From Devosia sp. (lineage in GTDB: Bacteria; Pseudomonadota; Alphaproteobacteria; Rhizobiales; Devosiaceae), in NCBI GenBank assembly GCA_028290245.1, contig JAQGKG010000450.1:1-13911 (forward strand): a stretch of 13,911 nt of DNA, in the 5' to 3' direction. Shown here one piece after another: positions 6,763 through 13,487 of the stretch; the first letter of the stretch is position 1; every line of letters begins with the position of its first letter. The notes beneath the pieces are model-generated. The model saw only the letters and a list, made by a program, of their open reading frames with translations. It had not been told where the DNA came from and searched no databases. The position numbers were made by a program, and so were the translations under genes.

Positions 6763-7188
6763 CTAGATAAGGCCCAGCTTTGCCAGATCGGCTGCGAGCG
6801 CTAGTGAATCGGCATTCTCATTGGCGCCGAGATCGGGCGGTGCATCTTCGGGGCGCAGATAGCGCCAGCCCTGGAACGGGCGCTTCGGATAAGGCACTGT
6901 CCGCACCATGTCGCGCGACATGATGATGTCGCAGTAATTGATGCCCTCGGCACTGGTGAACTTGCCCAATCGCAAGATCGGCTGACGGCACACCACCTGT
7001 CCTCCAATCACCCAGTAAACCGATGACAGGCCTTCCATCTCGGCCGACCGCTTGGGCATCATCCGGGTGCGGTGGACGTGAACGTCCTCGCCATAATCGG
7101 CGTCCCACCAGTGGGCCCGCTCATTGCGATAGCTTTCCAGCTCGGCAAAGCTCGCGACCCCGACGCTGAGCTTGATCATGTGGATCAT
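6763..7188 (-). CDS. DUF1489 family protein
   Basis: A 141-residue soluble protein matching my memory of the alphaproteobacterial DUF1489 family in length and in features such as VYWVIGGQVVCRQPIL, INYCDIIMSRDMVRTVP and PFQGWRYLRPEDAPPDL. The function of the family is not known to me. The start codon overlaps the stop of the glutathione transferase gene (ATGA), showing translational coupling. A second ATG at 7179 would trim three residues. There are no membrane spans or recognisable catalytic motifs. Confidence 0.8.
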   Translation of the reverse strand: MIHMIKLSVGVASFAELESYRNERAHWWDADYGEDVHVHRTRMMPKRSAEMEGLSSVYWVIGGQVVCRQPILRLGKFTSAEGINYCDIIMSRDMVRTVPYPKRPFQGWRYLRPEDAPPDLGANENADSLALAADLAKLGLI

Positions 7189-7862
7189 GCAAGCGTCCCC
7201 GGCTTCACCCGACCTTGGATGACGTCGATCTCGTCATCATCGACAATCCATGGCTCATGCAGCGCCAAAGCCAGCCATTCTTGAAACGCCGGCAAGGCAT
7301 ATATCGCCTCGACATATTCGGCCAACAGGTCGGTAACCGGCAGAGCATAGGTGCGGATGCGCGTCGCAACGGGCGCGAACATTGCATCAACGGCGGTGAA
7401 CTCACCAAACAGGAACGGTCCCCCCGACTTCGTCAGCAGGTCACCCCACAGCACTTCCAGCCGATGCAAATCCTTCGCCACCGTGTCTGCACCTACCTTG
7501 CCGGGATGCGAGGCGCGCAGATTCATCGGAGCATGGCTGCGCAGGCCTATAAACGACGAATGCATCTCGGCAGACGCCCCGCGTGCCACAGCGCGCTGGT
7601 TCATATCCGCCGGCCAGATTGCCTTGTCCGGAAAACGGTCAGCCAGATACTCAATGATGGCGATGGTTTCCGGCACGACCAGATCGCCGTCGATCAGCAC
7701 CGGCACCTTGCCGGTCGGCGAACGCTGCGCCAGCACATCGCGCCAGCCGTCGCCCGAAAGCTGCAGCACTTCATCCTCGAACGGAATTTCGAAGTGTTTC
7801 AGCACCAGCCAGGGCCGCAGCGACCACGTGGAATAATTGCGATTGCCGATCAGCAGCTTCAT
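7185..7862 (-). CDS. Glutathione S-transferase family protein
   Basis: A 225-residue cytosolic protein. The thioredoxin-like N-terminal half (about 1-80) has a Ser-containing active-site segment NYSTWSLRPW (9-18), the cis-Pro segment KVPVLIDGD (Pro54) and PETIAIIEYL (64-73), where the usual Glu-Ser pair is Glu-Thr. The C-terminal half (about 90-215) is the all-helical domain, including FLFGEFTAVDAMFAPV. Likely role: conjugation or reduction with glutathione in detoxification; the substrate is unknown. The start follows GGGAG by about nine bases. It is the first gene of a coupled pair with the DUF1489 gene, and a terminator upstream separates it from the small membrane protein gene. Confidence 0.88.
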   Translation of the reverse strand: MKLLIGNRNYSTWSLRPWLVLKHFEIPFEDEVLQLSGDGWRDVLAQRSPTGKVPVLIDGDLVVPETIAIIEYLADRFPDKAIWPADMNQRAVARGASAEMHSSFIGLRSHAPMNLRASHPGKVGADTVAKDLHRLEVLWGDLLTKSGGPFLFGEFTAVDAMFAPVATRIRTYALPVTDLLAEYVEAIYALPAFQEWLALALHEPWIVDDDEIDVIQGRVKPGTLA

Positions 7863-7887
7863 TAAATCTGGCTCCCAGGAAAAGAAG

Positions 7888-7915
7888 AAGGGCGCCCCAG
7901 TGGCCGGGCGCCCTT
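7888..7915 (-). terminator. Rho-independent terminator after the 33-aa gene
   Basis: A perfect 10-base-pair stem (AAGGGCGCCC with GGGCGCCCTT) closes an 8-base loop. On the minus strand it runs into a pyrimidine/T-rich tail, CTTCTTCTTTTCC. It lies 30 bases after the stop of the small membrane protein gene and 26 bases before the glutathione transferase start, so it should end the small transcript or attenuate read-through into the transferase gene. Confidence 0.75.
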
Positions 7916-7944
7916 CGAAATTGCTCAGTGAATAACTGTAGTGT

Positions 7945-8046
7945 CTAGACGCCCGCCACGACGGAGAAAACCAATCCCATTGAGAGCAGGCACACCAAGG
8001 TCCAGCTCGCTGCTCGCCACATAGTGGCCTTAGGTTGACTACGCAT
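7945..8046 (-). CDS. Small single-span membrane protein (33 aa), unannotated type
   Basis: This short frame encodes 33 residues: a basic N-terminus (MRSQPKATMWRAA) followed by one hydrophobic helix (about 14-33: SWTLVCLLSMGLVFSVVAGV). AGGAG lies six bases before the ATG. A strong terminator follows 30 bases after the stop, and a plausible promoter lies upstream. Together these mark an independent short transcript. The orientation suggests an inner-membrane peptide with a cytoplasmic N-terminus. I do not recognise a family. Small single-span proteins often modulate membrane complexes, but no partner is evident. An alternative is a leader peptide for the glutathione transferase operon. Confidence 0.6.
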   Translation of the reverse strand: MRSQPKATMWRAASWTLVCLLSMGLVFSVVAGV

Positions 8047-8108
8047 GATCGCTCCTACCTAGAGTTCACCCCGGAATGCGTGGCCCAAAGGCAGCATCCG
8101 GTAGTAAA

Positions 8109-8137
8109 TCGTTAACTGCGTCATAAATGCTTTGCAA
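8109..8137 (-). promoter_or_regulatory. Candidate promoter of the 33-aa membrane protein gene
   Basis: On the minus strand TTGCAA (8132-8137) and TAACGA (8109-8114) are separated by 17 bases and point toward the small gene start at 8046. The match to sigma-70 consensus is partial. The 8047-8210 gap otherwise shows nothing I can name. Confidence 0.3.
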
Positions 8138-8210
8138 GCGGCGAAGTTGCCACACTCCACAGCCACGCGCGAGTGAGGGTTAAGCCAGAGCCACGGCTAA
8201 TGCTGGCATT

Positions 8211-8780
8211 TTAGGGATTATCCCGTACTGACTCGATGGCCAGTCTGCTGAAAATCGATTTGCCGGTCCGACCCTGCCAAGCCTCGATAATCGCGGTGGT
8301 GTTCGCGTCAGCGTCTAGTGCTGCATCGACCTCGAAATCATAGGCCTTACCTTGATGGATGGTCTTGAAGTCCTGCTCGGCGCTGCCCAACGGCCGATCG
8401 CCGCGTGCCTGTTCACGCTCGATCAGCAGCGGCAACGGACAATGCACGCCGACAAAGAACACATCAAACGGCGCCAGCCGCCGCGCCAGTTCCTCTAACC
8501 AGCCTTCCCGGTCGAGGATATGCTCCAGCACCAGATTGTTGCCTGCCCCAGCATAGGCTGCCAGCGACGGGTGAAAGCGATCGAAAAATGGCGCGCGGGC
8601 TGCGTTCCAGTCAAACTCCTTCGACTTAAACCTCGCGGTCGGCAGCACGCCGCTGTCACGCAAATGATCGATCGAGATATGCCAGAACGGCTCGCCGATC
8701 CGCGCTTGAACACCTCGCGCGAGGGTGGACTTCCCGCTGCTGGACGCACCATGCAGAAAAATGATCTTGCCGGGTGCCAC
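8211..8780 (-). CDS. Chloramphenicol-phosphotransferase-like small-molecule kinase
   Basis: A 189-residue P-loop kinase. The Walker A motif GASSSGKST spans residues 11-19. Asp38 in SIDHL aligns with the catalytic Asp of chloramphenicol 3-O-phosphotransferase. The family-like block CPLPLLIEREQARGDRPLG followed by KAYDFEVDAA is also present. The family phosphorylates chloramphenicol in Streptomyces, but many homologues have unknown substrates, so resistance should not be assumed. I chose the GTG at 8780, two bases after the mgtE stop, which keeps the P-loop strand near the N-terminus. A GTG at 8801 would overlap mgtE by 19 bases. Shine-Dalgarno signals are weak for both. Tight packing implies co-transcription with mgtE. 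Confidence 0.8.
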   Translation of the reverse strand: MAPGKIIFLHGASSSGKSTLARGVQARIGEPFWHISIDHLRDSGVLPTARFKSKEFDWNAARAPFFDRFHPSLAAYAGAGNNLVLEHILDREGWLEELARRLAPFDVFFVGVHCPLPLLIEREQARGDRPLGSAEQDFKTIHQGKAYDFEVDAALDADANTTAIIEAWQGRTGKSIFSRLAIESVRDNP

Positions 8781-8782
8781 GC

Positions 8783-10198
8783 CTAGAACAGCCCAAACCA
8801 CAGCCCGGCGATGCCGAGGAAGGCGAAGAAGCCGACCATGTCGGTTACGGTCGTAACGAACACTGCCGAGGCGATGGCGGGGTCGGCCTTGAATTTGTCG
8901 AGCATGACCGGGATCAGGATGCCCGCGGTGCCCGCGACAATCAGGTTGATGATCATGGCGCAGGCGATCACTGCGCCCAGTTGCATGTCGTTGAAGCGAA
9001 CCCAGGTCACCAGCCCGATCAACACCGCGAAGATCACGCCATTGGCGACGCCCACCACCATTTCGCGACGAACCAGCCGGCGCAGGCGTCGGCCATCCAG
9101 TTCACGCATTGCCAGGGCACGCACCGTCACTGTCATGGTCTGCGTGCCGGCATTACCGCCCATGGAGGCGACGATCGGCATCAGAACCGCCAGTGCCACC
9201 ATCTGGTCGATGGTCGCCCCGAACAGGCCAATGACCAGCGACACCGCAACCGCGGTGAAAAGGTTGATCACCAACCACGGCACGCGGCTACGCACCGTAT
9301 CGAAAGTCGAGTCGGAGATGTCCTCGTCGCCGACGCCGGCCAGCAACTTGATGTCTTCGTCGGCCTCTTCATGAATCACGTCGACGATGTCGTCGATGGT
9401 CAGCACGCCCACCAGCCGCTTGCTTTCGTCGATAACACCGACCTCGACCAGATCGTAGCGCTCAAAGTCGCGCGCAGCTTCCTCTTGGTCCTCGTTGGCG
9501 TCGACCAACACGAAATTCACGTTCATCAAGGCTTCGATGGCAGTGACCCGGGCCGCCCGCAAAAACTTGTCGAGCGGAATGGTGCCCAGCACCTGATAGG
9601 ACGCGTCCACGACGTAGATCTGGTAAAATTCGTCCGGCAGATCAGGCTCGGTACGCAGGTAGTCAATGGTTTGGCCGACCGACCAAAAAGGCGGGATGGC
9701 GATAAAGTCGGTTTGCATCCGCCGACCTGCGGATTCCTCGGGGAAGTCGAGGCTTCGTTTCAGGCTCAGCCGCTCGAAGGTTGGCAGCTTGGCCAGAACT
9801 TCGTCGCGATCTTCCTGCTCGAGATCCTCGAGAATCGCCACAGCGTCGTCATTGTCGAGGCCAGAGACGCCGCGCGCGATATCCGCGTTCGAAATCTCAT
9901 CCATGATTTCCATGCGGACCGATTCGTCGACTTCGGTCAGCGCGGAATAGTCGAAGCGATCGCCAAGAAGGCGCACCATTTGCAGCCGCTCGTGGGGATC
10001 GAGCGATTCCAGCACGTCGCCCATGTCGGCGGCATGCAGCGGCTCGACCACCGTCGCAACGTCCTCGTCGCGACCGGCAGCCAAAAAAGCGCGCAAACGT
10101 TCTAGCCAAAGCGGACTTATGCGGTCTTCGCTGTCGCGAAACGCATTGATGTCTAGCCAGGCCTCTGGGCCGGGCGCCATGTCTGGATCTGTGCTCAT
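8783..10198 (-). CDS. mgtE: Magnesium channel/transporter MgtE
   Basis: A 471-residue inner-membrane Mg2+ channel. The N-terminal cytoplasmic superhelical domain covers about 20-130. A CBS-domain pair (about 140-260) contains QIYVVDASYQVLGTIPLDKFL and LVEVGVIDESKRLVGVLTIDDI. The connecting helix leads to five membrane spans from about 303 to 471. The conserved pore segment MGGNAGTQ is at 346-353, and the conserved Asp453 lies in TTVTDMVGFF. Length and motifs are standard for the family, where the cytoplasmic domains close the channel when Mg2+ is high. The start at 10198 is chosen because GAGGG lies upstream; 20 more residues to 10258 are unlikely. Two small hairpins lie in the presumed leader. 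No match to a known Mg2+ riboswitch is evident to me. Confidence 0.95.
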   Translation of the reverse strand: MSTDPDMAPGPEAWLDINAFRDSEDRISPLWLERLRAFLAAGRDEDVATVVEPLHAADMGDVLESLDPHERLQMVRLLGDRFDYSALTEVDESVRMEIMDEISNADIARGVSGLDNDDAVAILEDLEQEDRDEVLAKLPTFERLSLKRSLDFPEESAGRRMQTDFIAIPPFWSVGQTIDYLRTEPDLPDEFYQIYVVDASYQVLGTIPLDKFLRAARVTAIEALMNVNFVLVDANEDQEEAARDFERYDLVEVGVIDESKRLVGVLTIDDIVDVIHEEADEDIKLLAGVGDEDISDSTFDTVRSRVPWLVINLFTAVAVSLVIGLFGATIDQMVALAVLMPIVASMGGNAGTQTMTVTVRALAMRELDGRRLRRLVRREMVVGVANGVIFAVLIGLVTWVRFNDMQLGAVIACAMIINLIVAGTAGILIPVMLDKFKADPAIASAVFVTTVTDMVGFFAFLGIAGLWFGLF

Positions 10199-10206
10199 TG
10201 GGAGCC

Positions 10207-10267
10207 CTCGTCGGTACGAGTTTCGGGGCAAGCCAAGCTGTAGCCAAACATCTGGCATTGCGCCAGA
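10207..10267 (-). promoter_or_regulatory. Two small hairpins in the mgtE leader
   Basis: One perfect stem (CTCGT/ACGAG, 5 base pairs, loop of four) at 10207-10220 lies just upstream of, and partly overlaps, the purine-rich ribosome site of mgtE. A second (TCTGGC/GCCAGA, 6 base pairs, loop of five) lies at 10251-10267. They could affect mgtE translation or be chance; the stems are short. Confidence 0.25.
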
Positions 10268-10299
10268 CTTTCGCCGTGGATTTGAAGAGGTTAGACGAA

Positions 10300-10380
10300 A
10301 TGTCCTCAGACCTCGACAAGGCCCTCAGCCGCGACGATCCTGTGGCCAAGCGGCGCGCCACGGAACCACCCGCCGACTAG
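10300..10380 (+). CDS. Possible very small gene (26 aa)
   Basis: The frame encodes a hydrophilic, charged 26-residue peptide (MSSDLDKALSRDDPVAKRRA, then TEPPAD). GAAGAGG lies nine bases before the ATG. There is no terminator directly after it, and the peptide has no recognisable motif. It sits in the 280-base gap between mgtE and the small lipoprotein gene, upstream of the latter on the same strand. It may be a leader peptide or chance; conservation is untested. Confidence 0.25.
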   Translation: MSSDLDKALSRDDPVAKRRATEPPAD

Positions 10381-10478
10381 ATGATTATCTGGCAGCCCCA
10401 TCTTCGCCTCAAATCGGCGGTTAGGTCGCGCCGTTGTGAAGACCAAGATCAATCAAAAGTCCAATCCAAGGAGATCCC

Positions 10479-10697
10479 ATGTCCAAGATTTTGCTCGCCC
10501 CTCTCGCTATTGCTGCAGCCCTGATGCTCGCAGCTTGCGGCGGAGATGCCCCGGCTGACAACAGCACGACACCTGCTACCACGACGACGGCCCCAGCCAC
10601 CACGACGACCACGCCGTCCACTACGACAACAACACCTGCAACAGCCGCTCCGGCCGATACAATGGCTCCGGCAGCGCCTGCGACCACGACACCATAA
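10479..10697 (+). CDS. Small Thr/Pro/Ala-rich lipoprotein (72 aa)
   Basis: AAGGAG lies seven bases before the ATG. A typical lipoprotein signal ends at LAAC, with the lipidated Cys at 20. The rest (21-72) is low complexity, built from irregular runs of Thr with Pro and Ala such as TTTTTPSTTTTTPATAAP, with no globular domain. It should be anchored at the membrane surface as a flexible tail. Function unknown. Such tails can act as spacers or stress-induced surface coats, but nothing here shows which. It is monocistronic, ending in its own terminator. The ACN repeats are prone to slippage, so length may vary between strains. Confidence 0.75.
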   Translation: MSKILLAPLAIAAALMLAACGGDAPADNSTTPATTTTAPATTTTTPSTTTTTPATAAPADTMAPAAPATTTP

Positions 10698-10710
10698 GCG
10701 ATACGACCAA

Positions 10711-10732
10711 CGGGCTGCCTCCAGGCAGCCCG
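10711..10732 (+). terminator. Rho-independent terminator of the small lipoprotein gene
   Basis: A 9-base-pair stem (CGGGCTGCC/GGCAGCCCG) with a TCCA loop is followed by AATTGTCTTT. It lies 14 bases after the lipoprotein stop and 8 bases before the end of the convergent histidine kinase gene. Confidence 0.75.
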
Positions 10733-10740
10733 AATTGTCT

Positions 10741-12606
10741 TTAACGTAGGACATCCCAGATGGCGCTGTGGAGTTGCGCCTGTGAAAACGGCTTAGAGAG
10801 CCTCGGCAGCCCCTTGCCAGCGCCCTCCGGCAGTTCTGCATAGCCAGTGGCCACCAGTATCCGCAGATCAGGCCATTGCACGCCTACTGCCGCTGCTAGC
10901 TGTGCACCGGTCATTTTTGGCATGGCGTGGTCGGTGATCATCAGGTCGAAGTCTTCTTCGCCCAGCAGCGACAGGGCTTCCTCACCTGACGTGGCCTCGA
11001 AGACCTTGTGCCCCAAATCTTCCAGCATGCTCGCGGTATTCATCAACACCAGATAGTCGTCGTCCACAGCGAGTATGCGCAGCCCAGGGCGCGGAACGGC
11101 CGGGGCTGGGACAATTGCCAGTTGTTTCTCCGGCCAGCGCGCTGCCGGCAACCATATCTCGGCCACTGTGCCCACACCGGGTTCGCTGCGTATTTCGAGC
11201 CTGCCGCCCGACTGCTGCGCCATGCCATGCACCATTGAGAGGCCAAGGCCCGTACCCTTGCCGACGCCCTTGGTGGTATAAAATGGCTCGCTGGCCCGCG
11301 CTAGCACGTCGCTATCCATCCCCTCGCCGGTGTCACTGACACTAAGGCGGACAAAGTCGCCGATCTCGTCGGCACTGATAATAATTGCGCCACCATCGGG
11401 CATCGCGTCACGAGCATTGACTGCCAAGTTAAGAACGGCACTGGCCAACTGGTTGGGGTCCGATACGACCGGCGGCAGGTCGGCCGGAACGGCCACGGTC
11501 ATCTCGATCGAAACGCCAAGCGAGCTGGTCAACATACCCTGCAACGACTGCACCAGCACGGCGACATCGACCGACTGCAGCGCTAGGTCCTGCTTGCGGG
11601 CAAAGGCCAGCATGCTGCGGGTCAGCAACGCCCCGCGTTCGGCACCCTGCCGCGCATTATCGATCAGCTTAAGAATTTGCGGATCGTCCGGCACGCGCTT
11701 CTGCAGCAATTCGAGGCTGCTCAGCACTGCCATCAGCAGGTTATTGAAGTCATGCGCGACGCCCCCGGTCAGCTGGCCGATAGCTTCCATCTTTTGCGAC
11801 TGCAGCAATTGTTCCCGCGCCGCTTCCAGATCCTGCTGCGAGCGCAGGCGCTCCGTGATGTCCCGGGTGATCTTGGCAAAACCGATCAGCGTGCCATCGG
11901 GGTCTCGAATGGCCTCGATGACCACATGGGCCATGAAGCGGCTACCGTCCTTGCGGAGGCGCCAGCCTTCCTTCTCGTATTTGCCCGTGCTGCGCGCGGC
12001 TTCCAGCGCCTTTGCGGGACCATCTAATGCGCGGTCTTCTGGCGTATAGAAACGCTCGAAGTGCTGGCCGATGATTTCGTCTGGAAGGTAACCTTTGATG
12101 CGTTCGGCACCGGCGTTCCAGTTGGTGACGATGCCATCCGGACTGAGCATGTAGAGCGCATAATCGGTGACGCCGAGCACCAGACGACGAAACAGGTCCC
12201 GCGAATGCGCCAGTTCTAGTTCAGCCTGATGCTGCTCTGAGAGGTCGCGCGTGACCTTTGCAAAGCCGACAAGCGTGCCGGATTCATCCCAGATGGGGTC
12301 TATAATGGCGTTGGCCCAGAATCGCGTTCCATCCTTGCGCAGGCGCCACCCCTGGGTTTCGAACCGTCCTTCAGCCGCCGCAGTGCGAAGCGCGCGCTCT
12401 GGCAGACCGGTCGCGAGGTCTTCCTCGGTGTAGAACATCGAGAAGTGCCGGTTCAGCACCTCCTGCTCCTCATAGCCCTTGAGTCGCCGCGCGCCGGAAT
12501 TCCAGCTCGAAATCAACCCTTCGGCTGTTAGCAGGTAAATGCCGTAGTCCGTAATAGCGTCCAGCAGCAACCGAGACTGATCAGCGGAAGGCGCGCTCAG
12601 GTCCAT
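10741..12606 (-). CDS. Soluble hybrid histidine kinase (PAS-PAS-HisKA-HATPase-REC)
   Basis: A 621-residue cytoplasmic sensor kinase with no membrane spans. Two similar PAS domains (about 10-125 and 137-253) each end in GWRLRKDG and GFAKxTRD blocks. A short coiled segment leads to HisKA with phospho-acceptor His285 in GGVAHDFNNL. The ATPase domain has the N box Asn397 (NLAVNARDAM), G1 DTGEGM (425-430) and G2 GTGLGLSM (451-458). The C-terminal receiver (about 510-620) has Asp514-516, phospho-acceptor Asp559 in MITDHAMP, Thr587 and Lys605. All catalytic residues are present. Phosphate probably passes His285 to Asp559 and then to an unlinked partner; no response regulator is adjacent. The PAS ligand is unknown, and no residues clearly mark a haem or flavin site. 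Start: ATG at 12606 with a distant GGGGAG. Confidence 0.93.
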   Translation of the reverse strand: MDLSAPSADQSRLLLDAITDYGIYLLTAEGLISSWNSGARRLKGYEEQEVLNRHFSMFYTEEDLATGLPERALRTAAAEGRFETQGWRLRKDGTRFWANAIIDPIWDESGTLVGFAKVTRDLSEQHQAELELAHSRDLFRRLVLGVTDYALYMLSPDGIVTNWNAGAERIKGYLPDEIIGQHFERFYTPEDRALDGPAKALEAARSTGKYEKEGWRLRKDGSRFMAHVVIEAIRDPDGTLIGFAKITRDITERLRSQQDLEAAREQLLQSQKMEAIGQLTGGVAHDFNNLLMAVLSSLELLQKRVPDDPQILKLIDNARQGAERGALLTRSMLAFARKQDLALQSVDVAVLVQSLQGMLTSSLGVSIEMTVAVPADLPPVVSDPNQLASAVLNLAVNARDAMPDGGAIIISADEIGDFVRLSVSDTGEGMDSDVLARASEPFYTTKGVGKGTGLGLSMVHGMAQQSGGRLEIRSEPGVGTVAEIWLPAARWPEKQLAIVPAPAVPRPGLRILAVDDDYLVLMNTASMLEDLGHKVFEATSGEEALSLLGEEDFDLMITDHAMPKMTGAQLAAAVGVQWPDLRILVATGYAELPEGAGKGLPRLSKPFSQAQLHSAIWDVLR

Positions 12607-12670
12607 CGACGAAATATCTCCCCAGTCGCTCAGAGGTGTCCCTGATCCTCACGATTTCCCATTGGCGTGA

Positions 12671-12698
12671 TTCTTAGCCTATCGGATGCGGGCTGCAA
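12671..12698 (-). promoter_or_regulatory. Candidate promoter of the hybrid kinase gene
   Basis: On the minus strand TTGCAG (12693-12698) and TAAGAA (12671-12676) are 16 bases apart and lie 65-92 bases before the kinase start. The match to sigma-70 elements is moderate. Confidence 0.35.
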
Positions 12699-12769
12699 GA
12701 CCCCAATACAGACCGGTTGAACGCTACATTCCGCGCGAACCGGGCTCGGAACCAGCGCCCGGAAACAAA

Positions 12770-12806
12770 ACAGCGGCCGCCAGAACTGATCTGGCTAAGC
12801 CGCTGT
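12770..12806. terminator. Bidirectional terminator downstream of tRNA-Leu
   Basis: An 8-base-pair outer stem (ACAGCGGC/GCCGCTGT) encloses a second perfect stem (GCCAGA/TCTGGC) with a 5-base loop. On the minus strand TTTGTTTCC follows, which should end the tRNA transcript. On the plus strand ATTTTTGTTC follows, so it may work both ways. Confidence 0.75.
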
Positions 12807-12838
12807 ATTTTTGTTCAATCGACCCGAAGGAAGATTTT

Positions 12839-12925
12839 TGGTGCGGTCGAGAAGACTCGAACTTCCACGCCCTTTCGGGCACAGCGACCTCAACGCTGCG
12901 CGTCTACCAATTCCGCCACGACCGC
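12839..12925 (-). tRNA. tRNA-Leu (anticodon GAG)
   Basis: An 87-base class II tRNA with a perfect 7-base-pair acceptor stem (GCGGTCG/CGACCGC), discriminator A and encoded CCA. The anticodon stem CAGCG/CGCTG holds the loop TTGAGGT, giving GAG, which reads CUC/CUU. A long variable arm has a CCC-GAAA-GGG hairpin, and the T arm contains GTTCGAGTC. Both length and variable arm fit leucine. A terminator follows about 30 bases downstream. Confidence 0.96.
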
Positions 12926-12967
12926 ACTTTAGGTAGAGCCTCAACCCAAGGGGTCGAAGCGAGTGGG

Positions 12968-12996
12968 GATGTAGCAAAGGTCTCCCGGAACCTCAA
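12968..12996 (-). promoter_or_regulatory. Candidate promoter of tRNA-Leu
   Basis: On the minus strand TTGAGG (12991-12996) and TACATC (12968-12973) are exactly 17 bases apart and lie 43-71 bases before the mature tRNA 5' end. Placement and spacing are good; the match is partial. Confidence 0.4.
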
Positions 12997-13087
12997 GCGC
13001 TTAAATGGAGATTTCCCAACTGAAGGCGTTGGGGAGCACTAGATGTGCCGTCTATTCGTTCAGGCCGAGACGAAAGGCGCCGCATTC

Positions 13088-13136
13088 GAGCACCGGAGCG
13101 CAGCGTACGTTCGGTACGTGAGCACCGGAAGCGCAG
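13088..13136. repeat. REP-like palindromic intergenic repeat
   Basis: Two near-identical direct repeats, GAGCACCGGAGCGCAG (13088-13103) and GAGCACCGGAAGCGCAG (13120-13136), flank a small palindrome CGTAC-GTTCG-GTACG (13104-13118). From memory, similar GTACGTGAGCACCGGA elements recur between genes in several Hyphomicrobiales genomes; I cannot verify copy number here. It lies between the mini-FliN gene and tRNA-Leu. The 12926-13180 gap holds this repeat and the tRNA promoter and nothing else I recognise. Confidence 0.55.
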
Positions 13137-13180
13137 AAAGTGGTGGCTTGCAGGCCGGCATGGGCGAATAGGCGGTGCAT

Positions 13181-13414
13181 CTAGCCGCGGCGGAAGATTT
13201 TCTCGGTAATCTGCACCCGCAAATGCCCGTCTTCGACGCTGACCTCGCCATGGGCGATCAGCGTGTTATTGGCATAGATGTTGAGCGGATCGTCTTCGGT
13301 GGCATCGAGCTCGATCACCGCACCGCGGCCCATGCGCAGCAAGTGGTGGATCGGCATCGTCGTGGCGCCAAGCTCGACGGTGATGTCCACTTCAATATTG
13401 TCTAATGTGTTCAT
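13181..13414 (-). CDS. Minimal FliM/FliN-family (SPOA domain) protein
   Basis: A 77-residue protein that is almost entirely one SPOA domain, the C-terminal fold of the flagellar switch proteins FliN/FliM and of type III secretion C-ring proteins. Family-like segments are IEVDITVELGATTMPIHHLL (8-27), MGRGAVIEL (29-37) and NNTLIAHGEVSVEDGHLRVQ. True FliN proteins are longer (Caulobacter about 110 residues, E. coli 137), so this one lacks the N-terminal region. I start at the ATG at 13414 because homology begins there; the open frame to 13579 overlaps lipB and looks non-coding. No clear Shine-Dalgarno is visible. No other flagellar gene is in the window; divergent lipB starts 73 bases away. Role in the motor is plausible but unproven. 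Confidence 0.78.
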   Translation of the reverse strand: MNTLDNIEVDITVELGATTMPIHHLLRMGRGAVIELDATEDDPLNIYANNTLIAHGEVSVEDGHLRVQITEKIFRRG

Positions 13415-13487
13415 AGATAAGTACGGAACCCCGGCGCGGCCGCTATGATGCGGCGGCTCACTCTGTTGCAGTAACTCTCTGGCTAGT

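Noticed and set aside
8774..10105. 443-residue open frame on the plus strand
   Set aside because: It is antisense to mgtE, is extremely His/Asp/Gln-rich, and looks like the mirror of a GC-rich coding strand; MgtE matches its family throughout.
10199..10300. M-box (ykoK-type) Mg2+ riboswitch before mgtE
   Set aside because: The leader is too short and shows only two small hairpins; none of the conserved M-box core is recognisable.
10561..10697. Repeated ACN triplets considered as a CRISPR or tandem repeat array
   Set aside because: The triplets are in frame inside a lipoprotein gene with good signals; there are no repeat-spacer units.
11330..12049. 239-residue plus-strand frame
   Set aside because: Antisense to the well-supported histidine kinase and Ser/Arg/Cys-rich, typical of a shadow frame.
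12686..13042. 118-residue plus-strand frame
   Set aside because: It runs across the tRNA-Leu gene and its terminator, so it is not a protein gene.
13054..13182. Small minus-strand frame (about 42 codons) directly after the mini-FliN stop
   Set aside because: It is translation of the REP-like repeat; such frames arise wherever the element occurs and no separate ribosome site is seen.
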